Source: Paraburkholderia bryophila
GTDB lineage: Bacteria > Pseudomonadota > Gammaproteobacteria > Burkholderiales > Burkholderiaceae
Assembly: GCF_013409255.1 (NCBI RefSeq)
Contig: NZ_JACCAS010000001.1
Span: 1,550,001-1,614,000 of the forward strand
Length of the DNA stretch: 64,000 nucleotides
Reading direction: 5' to 3'
This document shows, piece by piece, positions 38,101-47,234 of the stretch. The notes beneath the pieces were generated by a model that ran no database searches, had not been told where the DNA came from, and saw nothing but the letters and a program-made list of their open reading frames with translations. Every line of letters begins with the position of its first letter. Positions within the stretch are counted from its first letter, which is position 1. The position numbers and the translations under genes were made by a program.

Positions 38101-39117
38101 TCACGCGTCCTGACCCCAGCTCAGCACGATTTTGCCGACGTGCGTGCTGCTCTCCATCAGCGTGTGCGCTTCGGCCGCCTGCGCGGCCGGAAACACGCGA
38201 TGCACCACCGGCTTGATGCGCCCGTCTTCGAGATGCGGCCACACGCGTTCTTTCAACTGCGCGGCGATCTTCGCCTTGAATTCGATCGGCCGCGGACGCA
38301 GCGTCGAACCCGTCACCGTCAGCCGGCGGCGCAGCACGTCGTTCAGATTCAGCTCCGCTTTCGCGCCGCCCAGCAACGCGATCAGCACGATCCGGCCGCC
38401 TTCGGCCAGCGCGGTGAGCTCACGCGGCACGTAGCTGCCCGCCACCATGTCGAGCACCACGTCGACGCCACGGTCGTTGGTAAGCGACTTGATGACTTCG
38501 ACGAAATCCTCGGTTTTGTAGTTGATCGCCCGCTCGGCGCCCAACGCCTCACACGCACGGCACTTTTCGTCCGAGCCGGCGGTGGCGAACACACGAAAAC
38601 CCAGCGCATGCGCAATCTGGATCGCCGTCACGCCGATGCCGCTCGAACCGCCTTGCACCAGCAGCGTCTCGTTCGGCGCGCCTTCGCCCTTGCCGAGTTG
38701 CGCACGGTCGAACACATTGCTCCAGACCGTGAAGAAAGTCTCCGGCAGCGAAGCCGCTTCGACATCCGACAAACCCCGCGGCACCGGCAAGCACTGCAGT
38801 AGCGGCGCGGCCGCGTATTCCGCGTAGCCGCCGCCGGCCAGCAACGCGCAGACGCGATCGCCGATCTTCAGACCGAACGGATTGTTCTTCTCGTCGATCG
38901 TGCCGCCGACAATCTCGCCCGCGACCTCCAGCCCCGGCAGATCCGACGCGCCCGGCGGCGGCGCATAGCCGCCCTTGCGCTGAAACACGTCCGGACGGTT
39001 GATGCCGGAAGCCGCCACCTTGATCAGCACCTCGCCCGCTTTCGGCTGCGGCATGGGCCGCTCGGCGAGCTTGAGGACATCCGGCGCACCGAATTCGGTG
39101 ATTTCGATCGCTTTCAT
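38101..39117 (-). CDS. NAD(P)H:quinone oxidoreductase, zinc-independent MDR family
   Basis: A 338-aa medium-chain reductase of the QOR/PIG3 type. GINRPDVFQRKGGYAPP and LPGLEVAGEIVG lie in the catalytic domain; the nucleotide motif is GGSSGIGVTAIQIAHALGF. No zinc-ligand cysteine cluster is present. It likely reduces quinones with NADPH. The ATG at 39117 has GGAG nine bases upstream and gives the family N-terminus MKAIEITEFG; the 39150 start would add 11 residues. It is on the same strand as pnp but after pnp's terminator. Confidence 0.88.
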   Translation of the reverse strand: MKAIEITEFGAPDVLKLAERPMPQPKAGEVLIKVAASGINRPDVFQRKGGYAPPPGASDLPGLEVAGEIVGGTIDEKNNPFGLKIGDRVCALLAGGGYAEYAAAPLLQCLPVPRGLSDVEAASLPETFFTVWSNVFDRAQLGKGEGAPNETLLVQGGSSGIGVTAIQIAHALGFRVFATAGSDEKCRACEALGAERAINYKTEDFVEVIKSLTNDRGVDVVLDMVAGSYVPRELTALAEGGRIVLIALLGGAKAELNLNDVLRRRLTVTGSTLRPRPIEFKAKIAAQLKERVWPHLEDGRIKPVVHRVFPAAQAAEAHTLMESSTHVGKIVLSWGQDA

Positions 39118-39285
39118 CTGCGTCAACTCCAAGATTGGATTGCGTTGCACACCCGTTGCACACCTATTGCACGCCGCTCAAAACGCGAACCGTCTGACTT
39201 ACGACGAAGCGCTCCATGCAAACAGAGTACCCGGTTGTACTCATTCGCATACGTTCGCAACGCAATCCACCCTGCACCCTTCATG

Positions 39286-39321
39286 AAAAACGGCCGGCGC
39301 GCATTCGCGCTGCCGGCCGTT
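39286..39321 (-). terminator. Terminator after pnp
   Basis: On the minus strand a 10-bp stem (AACGGCCGGC with GCCGGCCGTT) with a 13-base loop ends in five T. It lies 15 bases after the pnp stop. Confidence 0.85.
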
Positions 39322-39335
39322 GCCCCGCTACCGGA

Positions 39336-41471
39336 TTACTCCGGCGTCGGCTCGCCTTGCGGCGCGTCGTTCAGCAACGCCTTGGCCGACAAGCGCACGC
39401 GGCCCTTTTCGTCCGTCTGGATGACCTTGACCTTCACTTGCTGGCCGTCCTTCAGGTAGTCGTTGATGTCCTTGATACGCTCGTTGGCGATTTCGGAGAT
39501 GTGCAGCAGACCATCCTTGCCCGGCAGGATGTTCACGATCGCGCCGAAATCGAGCAGCTTGAGCACGGTGCCTTCGTACACCTGGCCCACTTCGACTTCC
39601 AGCGTGATGTTCTCGATACGCTTCTTCGCTTCGGCCATCCCTTCGCTGCTCGTGCTGGCGATGGTGACGACGCCGTCGTCCGAAATATCGATCGTCGTGC
39701 CGGTTTCTTCGGTCAGCGCGCGGATCACCGAACCACCCTTGCCGATCACGTCGCGGATCTTTTCCGGGTTGATCTTGATGGTGATCATGCGCGGTGCGTA
39801 GTCCGACAGCACCGTGTTCGCGCCCGACACCGCCGAGGTCATCTTGCTCAGGATATGCATGCGGCCTTCCTTCGCTTGCGCGAGAGCGACCTGCATGATT
39901 TCCTTGGTGATGCCCTGGATCTTGATGTCCATCTGCAGCGCGGTCACGCCTTGTTCCGTACCCGCCACCTTGAAGTCCATGTCGCCGAGGTGATCTTCGT
40001 CGCCGAGGATGTCGGTCAGCACGGCAAACTTGTTGTCTTCGAGGATCAGGCCCATCGCGATGCCGGCGACGTGCGCCTTCATCGGCACGCCGGCGTCCAT
40101 CAGTGCGAGGCAGCCGCCGCACACCGAAGCCATCGACGACGAACCGTTCGATTCGGTGATTTCCGACACCACGCGAATCGAGTAGCCGAACTCGTCGGCG
40201 CTCGGCAGGCAGGCCGCCAGCGCGCGCTTGGCCAGACGGCCGTGACCGATTTCACGGCGCTTCGGCGAACCGACGCGACCCGTTTCGCCGGTCGCGAACG
40301 GAGGCATGTTGTAGTGGAGCATGAAGCGCTCGCGGTACTCGCCTTCGAGCGCGTCGATGTTCTGCTCGTCGCCCTTGGTGCCGAGCGTTGCGACCACCAG
40401 TGCTTGCGTTTCGCCGCGCGTGAACAGTGCCGAACCGTGCGTACGCGGCAGCACGCCGGTACGGATTTCGATCGGGCGCACGGTGCGCGTGTCGCGGCCG
40501 TCGATACGCGGCTCGCCGTTCAGGATCTGCGTACGGACGATCTTCGCTTCGATGTCGAACAGCACATTGCCGACGGTGGCCTTGTCTGCCGCTACCGTGC
40601 CGCTTGCCGCTGCGTCTTGCTCCAGCTTCGCCGACGTCGCTGCGTAGACTTCCTTCAGCTTGGTCGAACGTGCCTGCTTGTCGCGGAGCTGGTAAGCAGC
40701 GAGCAAGTCGGCTTGCGCCAGTTCCGCCACGCGTGCGATCAGCGGTTCGTTTTTCGCGGCCGGCTTCCAGTCCCATTCCGGCTTGCCGCCTTCGCGGACC
40801 AGCTCATGGATCGCGTCGATCGCGATCTGCATCTGGTCGTGACCGAACACGACACCGCCGAGCATGATTTCTTCGCTCAGTTGCTGCGCTTCCGATTCCA
40901 CCATCAGCACCGCGCGTTCCGTACCGGCGACGATCAGGTCGAGCGCCGATTCCTTCATTTGCGGACGCGTCGGGTTCAACACGTATTCGTTGTTGATATA
41001 GGCCACGCGTGCTGCGCCGACCGGGCCGTTGAACGGCAGACCGGAAATGGCGAGCGCCGCCGACGCGCCGATCAGCGCGGGAATGTCAGCGGGGATTTCG
41101 GGGTTCAGCGACAGGACGTGGATCACGACCTGGACTTCGTTGTAGAAGCCTTCCGGGAACAGCGGACGCAGCGGTCGGTCGATCAGGCGCGAGGTCAGCG
41201 TTTCGCCTTCCGACGGACGGCCTTCGCGGCGGAAGAAGCCGCCCGGGATCTTACCGGCGGCGTAGGTTTTTTCGAGGTAGTCGACGGTCAGCGGGAAAAA
41301 GTCCTGACCCGGCTTCGCGGTCTTGGCGCCGACCACGGTTGCCAGGATGACGGTGTCTTCGATATCGACGATCACCGCACCGCTCGCCTGACGAGCGACT
41401 TCGCCCGTTTCGAGGCGAACGTTATGTTGGCCCCACTTAAATTCTTTGACGATCTTATTGAACATAGTCAT
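39336..41471 (-). CDS. pnp: Polynucleotide phosphorylase
   Basis: A 711-aa 3'-5' exoribonuclease that degrades RNA phosphorolytically and is part of the degradosome. Two RNase PH domains (about 1-230 and 310-540), a KH domain ([20 protein letters not shown]) and an S1 domain ([19 protein letters not shown]) are in the canonical order. The second PH domain contains [16 protein letters not shown] and the catalytic [19 protein letters not shown] block. ATG at 41471 is preferred by GAGGA spacing; ATG at 41465 is possible. It follows rpsO, and its leader has stem-loops. Confidence 0.96.
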   Translation of the reverse strand: MTMFNKIVKEFKWGQHNVRLETGEVARQASGAVIVDIEDTVILATVVGAKTAKPGQDFFPLTVDYLEKTYAAGKIPGGFFRREGRPSEGETLTSRLIDRPLRPLFPEGFYNEVQVVIHVLSLNPEIPADIPALIGASAALAISGLPFNGPVGAARVAYINNEYVLNPTRPQMKESALDLIVAGTERAVLMVESEAQQLSEEIMLGGVVFGHDQMQIAIDAIHELVREGGKPEWDWKPAAKNEPLIARVAELAQADLLAAYQLRDKQARSTKLKEVYAATSAKLEQDAAASGTVAADKATVGNVLFDIEAKIVRTQILNGEPRIDGRDTRTVRPIEIRTGVLPRTHGSALFTRGETQALVVATLGTKGDEQNIDALEGEYRERFMLHYNMPPFATGETGRVGSPKRREIGHGRLAKRALAACLPSADEFGYSIRVVSEITESNGSSSMASVCGGCLALMDAGVPMKAHVAGIAMGLILEDNKFAVLTDILGDEDHLGDMDFKVAGTEQGVTALQMDIKIQGITKEIMQVALAQAKEGRMHILSKMTSAVSGANTVLSDYAPRMITIKINPEKIRDVIGKGGSVIRALTEETGTTIDISDDGVVTIASTSSEGMAEAKKRIENITLEVEVGQVYEGTVLKLLDFGAIVNILPGKDGLLHISEIANERIKDINDYLKDGQQVKVKVIQTDEKGRVRLSAKALLNDAPQGEPTPE

Positions 41472-41762
41472 TGCTTTTCCTCTTCGTAATGCCGCGCGGA
41501 CCAGAAGCGGCGCGGCAACGCCAGGACCGGCGCCGCAGGGGGAAGAGTAGTGTTATGCCATTCCAGAGAACCACGCCCTACGTCGAGTACGCGCGCGAAC
41601 CGCTGGAATGACACAAAGCTCTGCCCTGAAGCCCGGCCATGTTTCTTTTGTGCTGCCTGCTCTACTGCTTTTACTGCTGCTTTCCTACTTCCTGCTCCCG
41701 CCGCATGAACCGGCACGCCACTGCGGAAAACAGGCGGCGCGCGTCACATGAAGCGCACCGTG
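41472..41762 (-). promoter_or_regulatory. pnp leader with two stem-loops
   Basis: No gene is visible here. Close to the pnp start, arms TGCCGCGC (41490-41497) and GCGCGGCA (41510-41517) form a strong hairpin. Further upstream CATTCCAG (41559-41566) pairs with CTGGAATG (41603-41610) around a longer loop. In Escherichia coli the pnp leader is a stem-loop cut by RNase III for autoregulation, so a similar role is inferred. A short open frame at 41468-41716 overlaps these stems and is not supported. Confidence 0.45.
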
Positions 41763-41803
41763 CAAAAACAAAATGCCTGCATCAGCGGAACTGACACAGG
41801 CAT
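41763..41803 (-). terminator. Terminator after rpsO
   Basis: Arms ATGCCTG and CAGGCAT, with a further inner TCAG/CTGA pairing, followed on the minus strand by a T-rich stretch. It lies about 30 bases after the rpsO stop and may let part of transcription read through to pnp. Confidence 0.75.
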
Positions 41804-41833
41804 CTTGCCAAGAGCGCCTAACCGCGCGCCCGA

Positions 41834-42106
41834 TTACTTACGCAGACCCAGCTTCTCGATCAGCGTGCGGTAACGATCAGCGTCCTTACCCTTCAGGTAG
41901 TCGAGCAGCTTACGACGGCGGCTCACCATGCGCAGCAGACCGCGGCGGCTGTGGTGATCTTTCGTGTGAGCCTTGAAGTGGAGCGTCAGTTCGTTGATGC
42001 GGGTCGTGAGCAGCGCGACCTGAACTTCGGGGGAGCCGGTGTCGTTAGCTGCGCGTGCGAATTGCGCAACGACGTCGGACTTCTTGCTTGTTTCAACTGC
42101 GGACAT
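41834..42106 (-). CDS. rpsO: 30S ribosomal protein S15
   Basis: A 90-aa protein of the standard size. [38 protein letters not shown] and [10 protein letters not shown] are the diagnostic blocks that bind 16S rRNA. The ATG at 42106 gives the normal N-terminus MSAVETSKK; the upstream ATG at 42139 adds 11 unrelated residues. It is the first gene of the rpsO-pnp pair. Confidence 0.97.
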   Translation of the reverse strand: MSAVETSKKSDVVAQFARAANDTGSPEVQVALLTTRINELTLHFKAHTKDHHSRRGLLRMVSRRRKLLDYLKGKDADRYRTLIEKLGLRK

Positions 42107-42331
42107 GTCGATTTCCTTAAGAACTAGACAGGCGGTCACGGAAGAAAGGCCGTGCCGTGGGTTACTCCCGTAGCTGAAGCCTAAACACTAATAGGCCATG
42201 CCTCACAACGGGACGCGTATTGTAGCACAGCCCTTTGCGGCCGCGAACCCTGCTGCACCGGGACGATTCAAGGGCAATTCGAGGACGATTCGAGGACAAC
42301 TCGGCAGCAGGAAGGCTGCGCGAGACACGCC

Positions 42332-43663
42332 TTACGGCCGTTTCATCTTGCAGCTGGTCGGCGGCACGGTACGCTCGGACGGCAGCGCCAGCACCGTGCG
42401 GAAACCGTAGCCGGAGCCTTCGTTATCGAAATGCACGCCCGGTGTGCCGGCTTTGTCCATCTCCATCACGTAGAGCGGCTGGATCAGTTGATGGTCGTCG
42501 GCGCGCATCCACGAGGCGAGGAAGCCGTTGTCGAACCTGATGCCCTCAAGCGCGTGGGCGACGACCAGCGGGTCGGCGCTGCCGGCACGGTTCATCGCCG
42601 CGGCCAGGGTTTCGACCATCAGCGGCATACGCAGCACCGGGTAATCGTCCTGGGCGGCCGGAAAACGGGCCCGGAACGCGGCGTACCAGGCGTCGGAGGC
42701 TACGCCGCCCGCGTTCGGATGCCAGTCGGCCACCGCGATCACGTGTTTGACGCCGGCGTCGCCGAGCGCGGCCGGCGCGCCGAGGCTGTTGCCGTAGAAG
42801 GTGTAGAACTTCGTGTCCAGACCCTGCTCGCGCGCCGCTTTGACGAGCAGCGTCAGGTCGTTGCCCCAGTTGCCCGTGATCACCGCATCGGCGCCGCTCG
42901 CGCGGATCTTCGCGATATACGGCGCGAAATCCTTCACGCGGCCGATCGGATGGAACTCGTCGCCGACCACCGCGATATCCGGGCGCTTCGCCGCCAGCGT
43001 GGAACGCGCGAGGCTGCTGACGTCGTGGCCGAAACTGTAGTCCTGATTCAGCAGGTAGACCTTCTTCACCGCCTTGCCGCGCTGGATCACATCGGCCAGC
43101 GCATCCATGCGCATGCCCGCGTGAGCGTCGAAGCGGAAGTGCCAGAAGCTGCAGTTGGCGTTGGTCAACGCGGGGTCGTCGGCGGAATAGTTGAGGAACA
43201 GCTCACGGTTGGCCGGCTCGCGGCTGTTCTGCTTGTCGATCGCGCCGATCAGCGCGGCGGCGACCGCCGAACTGTTGCCTTGCATGATGTAACCGATATG
43301 GCGGTCGGCGGCCGCGCGCAGTTGCGTTAGCGCCTCTTCGGCGCTGCCTTTGCTGTCCAGCACGACCAGTTCGAACGGATGCGCGCCGTCGGCGAGCTTC
43401 ACGCCGCCCTGCGCGTTCACCTGCTCGACGCCGAAGCGCAGATTGCGCTCCACCGCGGCGCCCGCGTTCGCGAACGGACCGGACATGCCTTCGATCAGCG
43501 CGAGCTGAATCGGGCCGCCGGTCGGTTTGCTGGCGGGCTGGGTCGCGGGTTTTGCTGCGAATGCGGGTGCCTGACTTGCCGCCGTCTGCGCCACCGCGTA
43601 ACCCGCCGCCACTATCGAAATTATCGCCAGCGCGCCTGCTGCCGCCCGTTGCCACTTCGCCAT
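42332..43663 (-). CDS. ABC transporter substrate-binding protein (branched-chain amino acid type)
   Basis: A 443-aa periplasmic binding protein. The N-terminus has a signal peptide (MAKWQRAAAGALAIISIV, probable cleavage after AVAQ or nearby) followed by an Ala/Pro/Thr-rich linker. The two-lobed type I fold begins at PIQLALIEGMSGPFANAGA, and VYLLNQDYSFGHDVS and DAVITGNWGNDLTLLVKAA follow. Such proteins deliver branched-chain amino acids, amides or aromatic acids to permeases. No permease or ATPase gene is adjacent, so the partner transporter lies elsewhere. The ligand cannot be read from sequence. Confidence 0.85.
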   Translation of the reverse strand: MAKWQRAAAGALAIISIVAAGYAVAQTAASQAPAFAAKPATQPASKPTGGPIQLALIEGMSGPFANAGAAVERNLRFGVEQVNAQGGVKLADGAHPFELVVLDSKGSAEEALTQLRAAADRHIGYIMQGNSSAVAAALIGAIDKQNSREPANRELFLNYSADDPALTNANCSFWHFRFDAHAGMRMDALADVIQRGKAVKKVYLLNQDYSFGHDVSSLARSTLAAKRPDIAVVGDEFHPIGRVKDFAPYIAKIRASGADAVITGNWGNDLTLLVKAAREQGLDTKFYTFYGNSLGAPAALGDAGVKHVIAVADWHPNAGGVASDAWYAAFRARFPAAQDDYPVLRMPLMVETLAAAMNRAGSADPLVVAHALEGIRFDNGFLASWMRADDHQLIQPLYVMEMDKAGTPGVHFDNEGSGYGFRTVLALPSERTVPPTSCKMKRP

Positions 43664-43853
43664 CGTGATCGCCCCGCTTGATTCGTCGAAGCGCGGATCA
43701 TAGGTCGTTCGAGACGGAATAAGCAAGCCGCCGCAAGCGTTACTGTACTGACCGGGCGGCCTTGCACGAAGCGCCGCTGTTTCGCCGCAGCGCGTGTCAA
43801 AATACCGGGTCTCGATGATAAAAACCGCGACTCAAATGCCATCGGAGGAATTC

Positions 43854-44435
43854 ATGTTCAACCGCCACGCCGTCACGGCGGCTTCGACCGATACGCCGGC
43901 CGCCGGTACGCCGGCCGCCCGCGTTCAAGCCGCTTCGCGCCTGCGCCGCGCCGCGCTCGTCTGCCTGAGCGCGCTGGCGCTCGCCGGCTGCGCGCAACCC
44001 TGGCAGCAATTCCAGACAGGCGCCGACGAATCGACCATCGTCGCGCGCCTCGGCCCGCCGCGCGAAAGCTACGACCTGCCGAACGGCGGCAAACGGCTAA
44101 TGTGGCCGACCCAGCCGATGGGCGAAACGACCACGGCCGCCGACATCGACGCGTCCGGCAAGATCGTCAACGTCCGTCAGGTGCTGCAGCCCAACGAGTT
44201 CTACCGGGCGGAAATCGGCAAATGGACCAAGAGCGACGTGCTGGTGAACTTCGGCCGACCGGTCGAAACCGCGTACTTCCCGTTGATGAAGCGCCAAGTC
44301 TGGACCTACCGTTATCAGGAAGACAACGTCTGGTACATGATGTACAGCTTTTATTTCGACGATCAGGGCATTCTGCGGACCACGCAGAAAACGCCGGATC
44401 CGTTGCATGATCCCGATCGCCGCGGCCTGTTCTAA
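43854..44435 (+). CDS. Outer-membrane lipoprotein, BamE/SmpA-like
   Basis: A 193-aa lipoprotein. The signal sequence is followed by the lipobox LALAGC, with lipidation expected on the Cys of AGCAQPW. The mature part has two similar halves: STIVARLGPPRESYDLPNG with KRLMWP, and KSDVLVNFGRPVETAYFP with RQVWTYRY. Each resembles the x-V-x-x-x-L-G-x-P turn of BamE/SmpA domains, so a tandem BamE-like fold is inferred. GGAGGA upstream fixes the ATG at 43854; a start at 43794 would disturb the signal peptide. A terminator follows. Confidence 0.75.
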   Translation: MFNRHAVTAASTDTPAAGTPAARVQAASRLRRAALVCLSALALAGCAQPWQQFQTGADESTIVARLGPPRESYDLPNGGKRLMWPTQPMGETTTAADIDASGKIVNVRQVLQPNEFYRAEIGKWTKSDVLVNFGRPVETAYFPLMKRQVWTYRYQEDNVWYMMYSFYFDDQGILRTTQKTPDPLHDPDRRGLF

Positions 44436-44468
44436 GCATTTGCTCGAACCGGTCCGTATGGATCTACG

Positions 44469-44497
44469 AAAGCCGCCTCCCCAGGCGGCTTTTTTTT
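44469..44497 (+). terminator. Rho-independent terminator
   Basis: An 8-bp stem AGCCGCCT/AGGCGGCT with a CCCC loop and eight T, 33 bases after the lipoprotein stop. The following 44498-44677 interval is AT-richer than its surroundings and holds no gene. Confidence 0.88.
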
Positions 44498-44677
44498 ATT
44501 TATTTCGCATGCAGGCGAATTTTATTTCTCGCCCAGTGGATTTATTTTTTGATAGAAAGGCATTCGTAAGCATTGATTCGATATCCGCTGAGGCGACGGA
44601 ACCGCTGGCTGACAGGCGAGCACAGCCGTCGCGAAACTCAGCCGGATCAATGCGCCCCACTCACGGAGCCGCTATCG

Positions 44678-45313
44678 ATGAACCGTCCCAAACGCCTGCT
44701 GGTCGCCAACGTCGCGTGGGCGCATGAAACCGCCGTGCGCAACCCCGCGTTTTTTCGTGATCTGGTCCGCGGGCAAAACCCGCACGTGCTGTGGATCGGC
44801 TGCTCGGACAGCCGCGTGCCCGCCGAAACCATCACACATTGCGAGCCCGGCGACCTGTTCGTCCATCGCAACATCGCCAACCTGTTTCAGCCGGACGACG
44901 ACAACTCCGCGAGCGTCCTCGAATACGCGGTGAAGGTGCTGAAGGTGGGGCACGTGATCGTTTGCGGTCACTACGGCTGCGGCGGCGTGCGCGCCGCGCT
45001 GCTGCCGCCCGAGCCGAGCCTGCCGCATGTGGACCGCCGGATCGCGCCGTTGTGCGCGCTGGCGGGCGCGCATCGCGACGAACTCGACGGCCGCGCGACC
45101 GAGCGTGAACGCATCGACCGGCTCGCCGAACTCAACGTGCTGGACCAGGTACGCCGCTTACGCGCGCATCCGATCGTGCAGGAAGCCGGACCGGCGCCGC
45201 TCGTCCACGGCTGGATCTTCGCGCTCGAAGACGGTCGTATCAAGGTGCTCACGTCCGGTTACGAAGCCGACGACGCGATGACCTGCGCGACCGCTGCGCA
45301 TAGCGCGGCTTAA
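44678..45313 (+). CDS. can: Beta-class carbonic anhydrase
   Basis: A 211-aa cytosolic zinc enzyme that interconverts CO2 and bicarbonate. The ligands are Cys42, His98 and Cys101 (IGCSDSRVP and VCGHYGCGG), with the Asp44-Arg46 dyad of beta enzymes. HRNIANLF and EYAVKVLKVGHVIV are also typical. The ATG at 44678 has GGAG nine bases upstream; the 44573 start is not supported. A SulP transporter follows on the same strand after 186 bases, a pairing seen in bicarbonate uptake systems. Confidence 0.9.
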   Translation: MNRPKRLLVANVAWAHETAVRNPAFFRDLVRGQNPHVLWIGCSDSRVPAETITHCEPGDLFVHRNIANLFQPDDDNSASVLEYAVKVLKVGHVIVCGHYGCGGVRAALLPPEPSLPHVDRRIAPLCALAGAHRDELDGRATERERIDRLAELNVLDQVRRLRAHPIVQEAGPAPLVHGWIFALEDGRIKVLTSGYEADDAMTCATAAHSAA

Positions 45314-45499
45314 CGGTAAAGAACGCTGAAGAACACAAAGGAGCGCTAACCCGTGCTGAAGAACGCCGCATCGCACGCATGCGCATGCATGCACGCGCCG
45401 TAGCTTTCGCAGCCGACCCGGTAGTCAGCAACAGTTCTTCGCTCTTCGCCACCCACCCAAGCCGCGCGCCAGCGCCTTACATCTCACTGCACGGACACC

Positions 45500-47134
45500 A
45501 TGAATCTACGCGCTTTCTTTTCTACGTTTCAGCGCGACCTGCTTGCGGGCACGGTCGTTTTTCTGGTGGCGCTGCCGCTCTGTCTAGGCATCGCGAACGC
45601 GTCGGGCGTCGAACCGTTCGCCGGGCTCGTTTCGGGCATCGTCGGCGGTCTGGTGGTGGCCGTGCTGAGCGGTTCGCGCCTGAGCGTAAGCGGTCCGGCA
45701 GCGGGCCTCGTCGTGATCGTCATCGACGGGATCGCGCAGCTCGGCAGCTTTTCCGCGTTCCTGCTGGCCGTGCTGCTGTCCGGCGCGATCCAGTTCGGCT
45801 TCGGCATGCTCAAGGCCGGGCGATTCGCGGCGTATGTGCCGTCACCGGTGATCAAAGGCATGCTGGCCGCGATCGGCGTGCTGCTGATCGTCAAGCAGTT
45901 CCCGCTGGCGTTGGGGCTGGGCGGGGCCTCGGGTGCTTCGTCGGCTTCGTCGGCTTCGTCGGCTTCGTCGGCTTCGTCGGCTTCGTCGGCGATGTCCGCG
46001 GCGTCCGGCGCGCAAGCCGTCGGCGCGATCGCTACGCCGTTCGGCTCGATCTCGCTCGCGGCCTGTGTCATCACGCTGTTGTCGCTGGCGATTCTGGTCG
46101 GCTGGGAAACCCGCGCCATGCGACGCTTCAAGCTCGTGCGTCTGCTGCCCGCACCGCTCGCCGTCGTGTTGCTCGGCATCGGCGCGACTTTGCTGCTCAG
46201 CGTGCTCGCGCCTTCGCTCGCACCGCCGGCCGAACACCGCGTTGCGCTGCCGTCGCTGGAATCGTTCGCGGCGTTGCAGGTTGCGCTTCAATGGGCCGAC
46301 TTCGGGCCGCACTTCGCGCAACTCGTCAATCCCGACATCTGGCGCGTGGCCATCACGCTGGCGATCGTCGCGAGTCTTGAAACGCTGCTGAGCCTCGAAG
46401 CCGTCGAGCAGATCGATCCCCAGCGACGCGCCGCGCCGCCGGATCGCGAACTGAAGGCGCAAGGCGTGGGCAATCTGATCGCGGGCGCGATCGGTGGCTT
46501 GCCGATCACGTCGGTGATCGTGCGTAGTTCGGCGAACGTGCATGCGGGCGCGCAAAGCCGGCTGTCGGCGATCATTCACGGCGTGTTGCTGCTGATCAGC
46601 GTGTTTGCGCTCACCAGCGTCATCAATCTGATTCCGCTCGCCTGTCTCGCGGCGATCCTGATTTTCACGGGCGTGAAGCTCGCCAAACCGTCGTTATTCG
46701 TCGCCATTGCCCGGCAAGGTTTCGCGCCGTTCGCACCGTTTATCGTCACGCTGGTCGGCGTGCTCGCGACCGATCTGTTGATCGGCATCGTGCTCGGCAT
46801 TCTGTGCAGCGTGCTGCTCGCGCTGGTTGCCAACCTGCGCGGTCCGATCGTGCTGGCGCAGCACGGCGATCACTATCTGCTGTCGTTTCGCAAGGACGTG
46901 TCGTTCCTCGGCAAGGTACCGCTCAAGCATTACCTGCAGCAGATTCCCGACGGCGCCACGTTGATCGTCGACGCGACGCGTGCCGATTTCGTCGATCATG
47001 ACGTGCGCGAACTGCTCGACACCTTCGTGGCCGATGCGCCGCGCCGAGGGATCGCGGTCGAGGTGCGACATCAGGTTCAGGCGCAGGCGCGCGCGGCGCG
47101 TGGCTGGTCGATGCGGCGTGCGGCGGCGGAATAG
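45500..47134 (+). CDS. SulP family anion transporter with STAS-like domain
   Basis: A 544-aa membrane transporter. Residues 1-450 have about 10-14 hydrophobic segments, including LPLCLGIANASGVEPFAGL and the SRLSVSGPAAGLVVIV block of SulP proteins. The C-terminal 90 residues (VSFLGKVPLKHYLQQIPDG, then a VDATRADFVDHDV segment) form a STAS-like regulatory domain. A low-complexity Ala-Ser-Ser stretch (about residues 146-163) interrupts a loop after the fourth to sixth helix and is encoded by a 9-base tandem repeat. The neighbouring carbonic anhydrase suggests bicarbonate as substrate, but sulfate is possible. The Shine-Dalgarno sequence is weak. Confidence 0.85.
   Translation: MNLRAFFSTFQRDLLAGTVVFLVALPLCLGIANASGVEPFAGLVSGIVGGLVVAVLSGSRLSVSGPAAGLVVIVIDGIAQLGSFSAFLLAVLLSGAIQFGFGMLKAGRFAAYVPSPVIKGMLAAIGVLLIVKQFPLALGLGGASGASSASSASSASSASSASSAMSAASGAQAVGAIATPFGSISLAACVITLLSLAILVGWETRAMRRFKLVRLLPAPLAVVLLGIGATLLLSVLAPSLAPPAEHRVALPSLESFAALQVALQWADFGPHFAQLVNPDIWRVAITLAIVASLETLLSLEAVEQIDPQRRAAPPDRELKAQGVGNLIAGAIGGLPITSVIVRSSANVHAGAQSRLSAIIHGVLLLISVFALTSVINLIPLACLAAILIFTGVKLAKPSLFVAIARQGFAPFAPFIVTLVGVLATDLLIGIVLGILCSVLLALVANLRGPIVLAQHGDHYLLSFRKDVSFLGKVPLKHYLQQIPDGATLIVDATRADFVDHDVRELLDTFVADAPRRGIAVEVRHQVQAQARAARGWSMRRAAAE
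45935..45988 (+). repeat. 9-bp in-frame tandem repeat (six copies) in SulP gene
   Basis: Six exact copies of GCTTCGTCG, each coding Ala-Ser-Ser. Copy change alters the loop length of the transporter by three residues without a frameshift. Confidence 0.95.
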
Positions 47135-47152
47135 CGCACGGCTTGCCAAGCG

Positions 47153-47189
47153 AAAAAGCCCCGCGCCATTCAAGGCACGGGGCTTTTTT
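47153..47189. terminator. Bidirectional terminator between SulP and leuA
   Basis: Arms AAAAAGCCCCG and CGGGGCTTTTT with a 14-base loop separate the convergent SulP and leuA genes. Confidence 0.88.
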
Positions 47190-47234
47190 CTAACGTTCCG
47201 CGGCCACGCCATCAGCGCCCCGCGTTCGTATCAC

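Noticed and set aside
39216..41489. 757-codon plus-strand open frame opposite pnp
   Set aside because: Antisense shadow of pnp with no domain.
41468..41716. 82-codon minus-strand open frame before pnp
   Set aside because: It overlaps the pnp start and leader stem-loops, and its composition is not protein-like.
42260..42304. Imperfect direct repeats GACGATTCGAG near the rpsO leader
   Set aside because: Only two or three decayed copies; too short and variable to call a feature.
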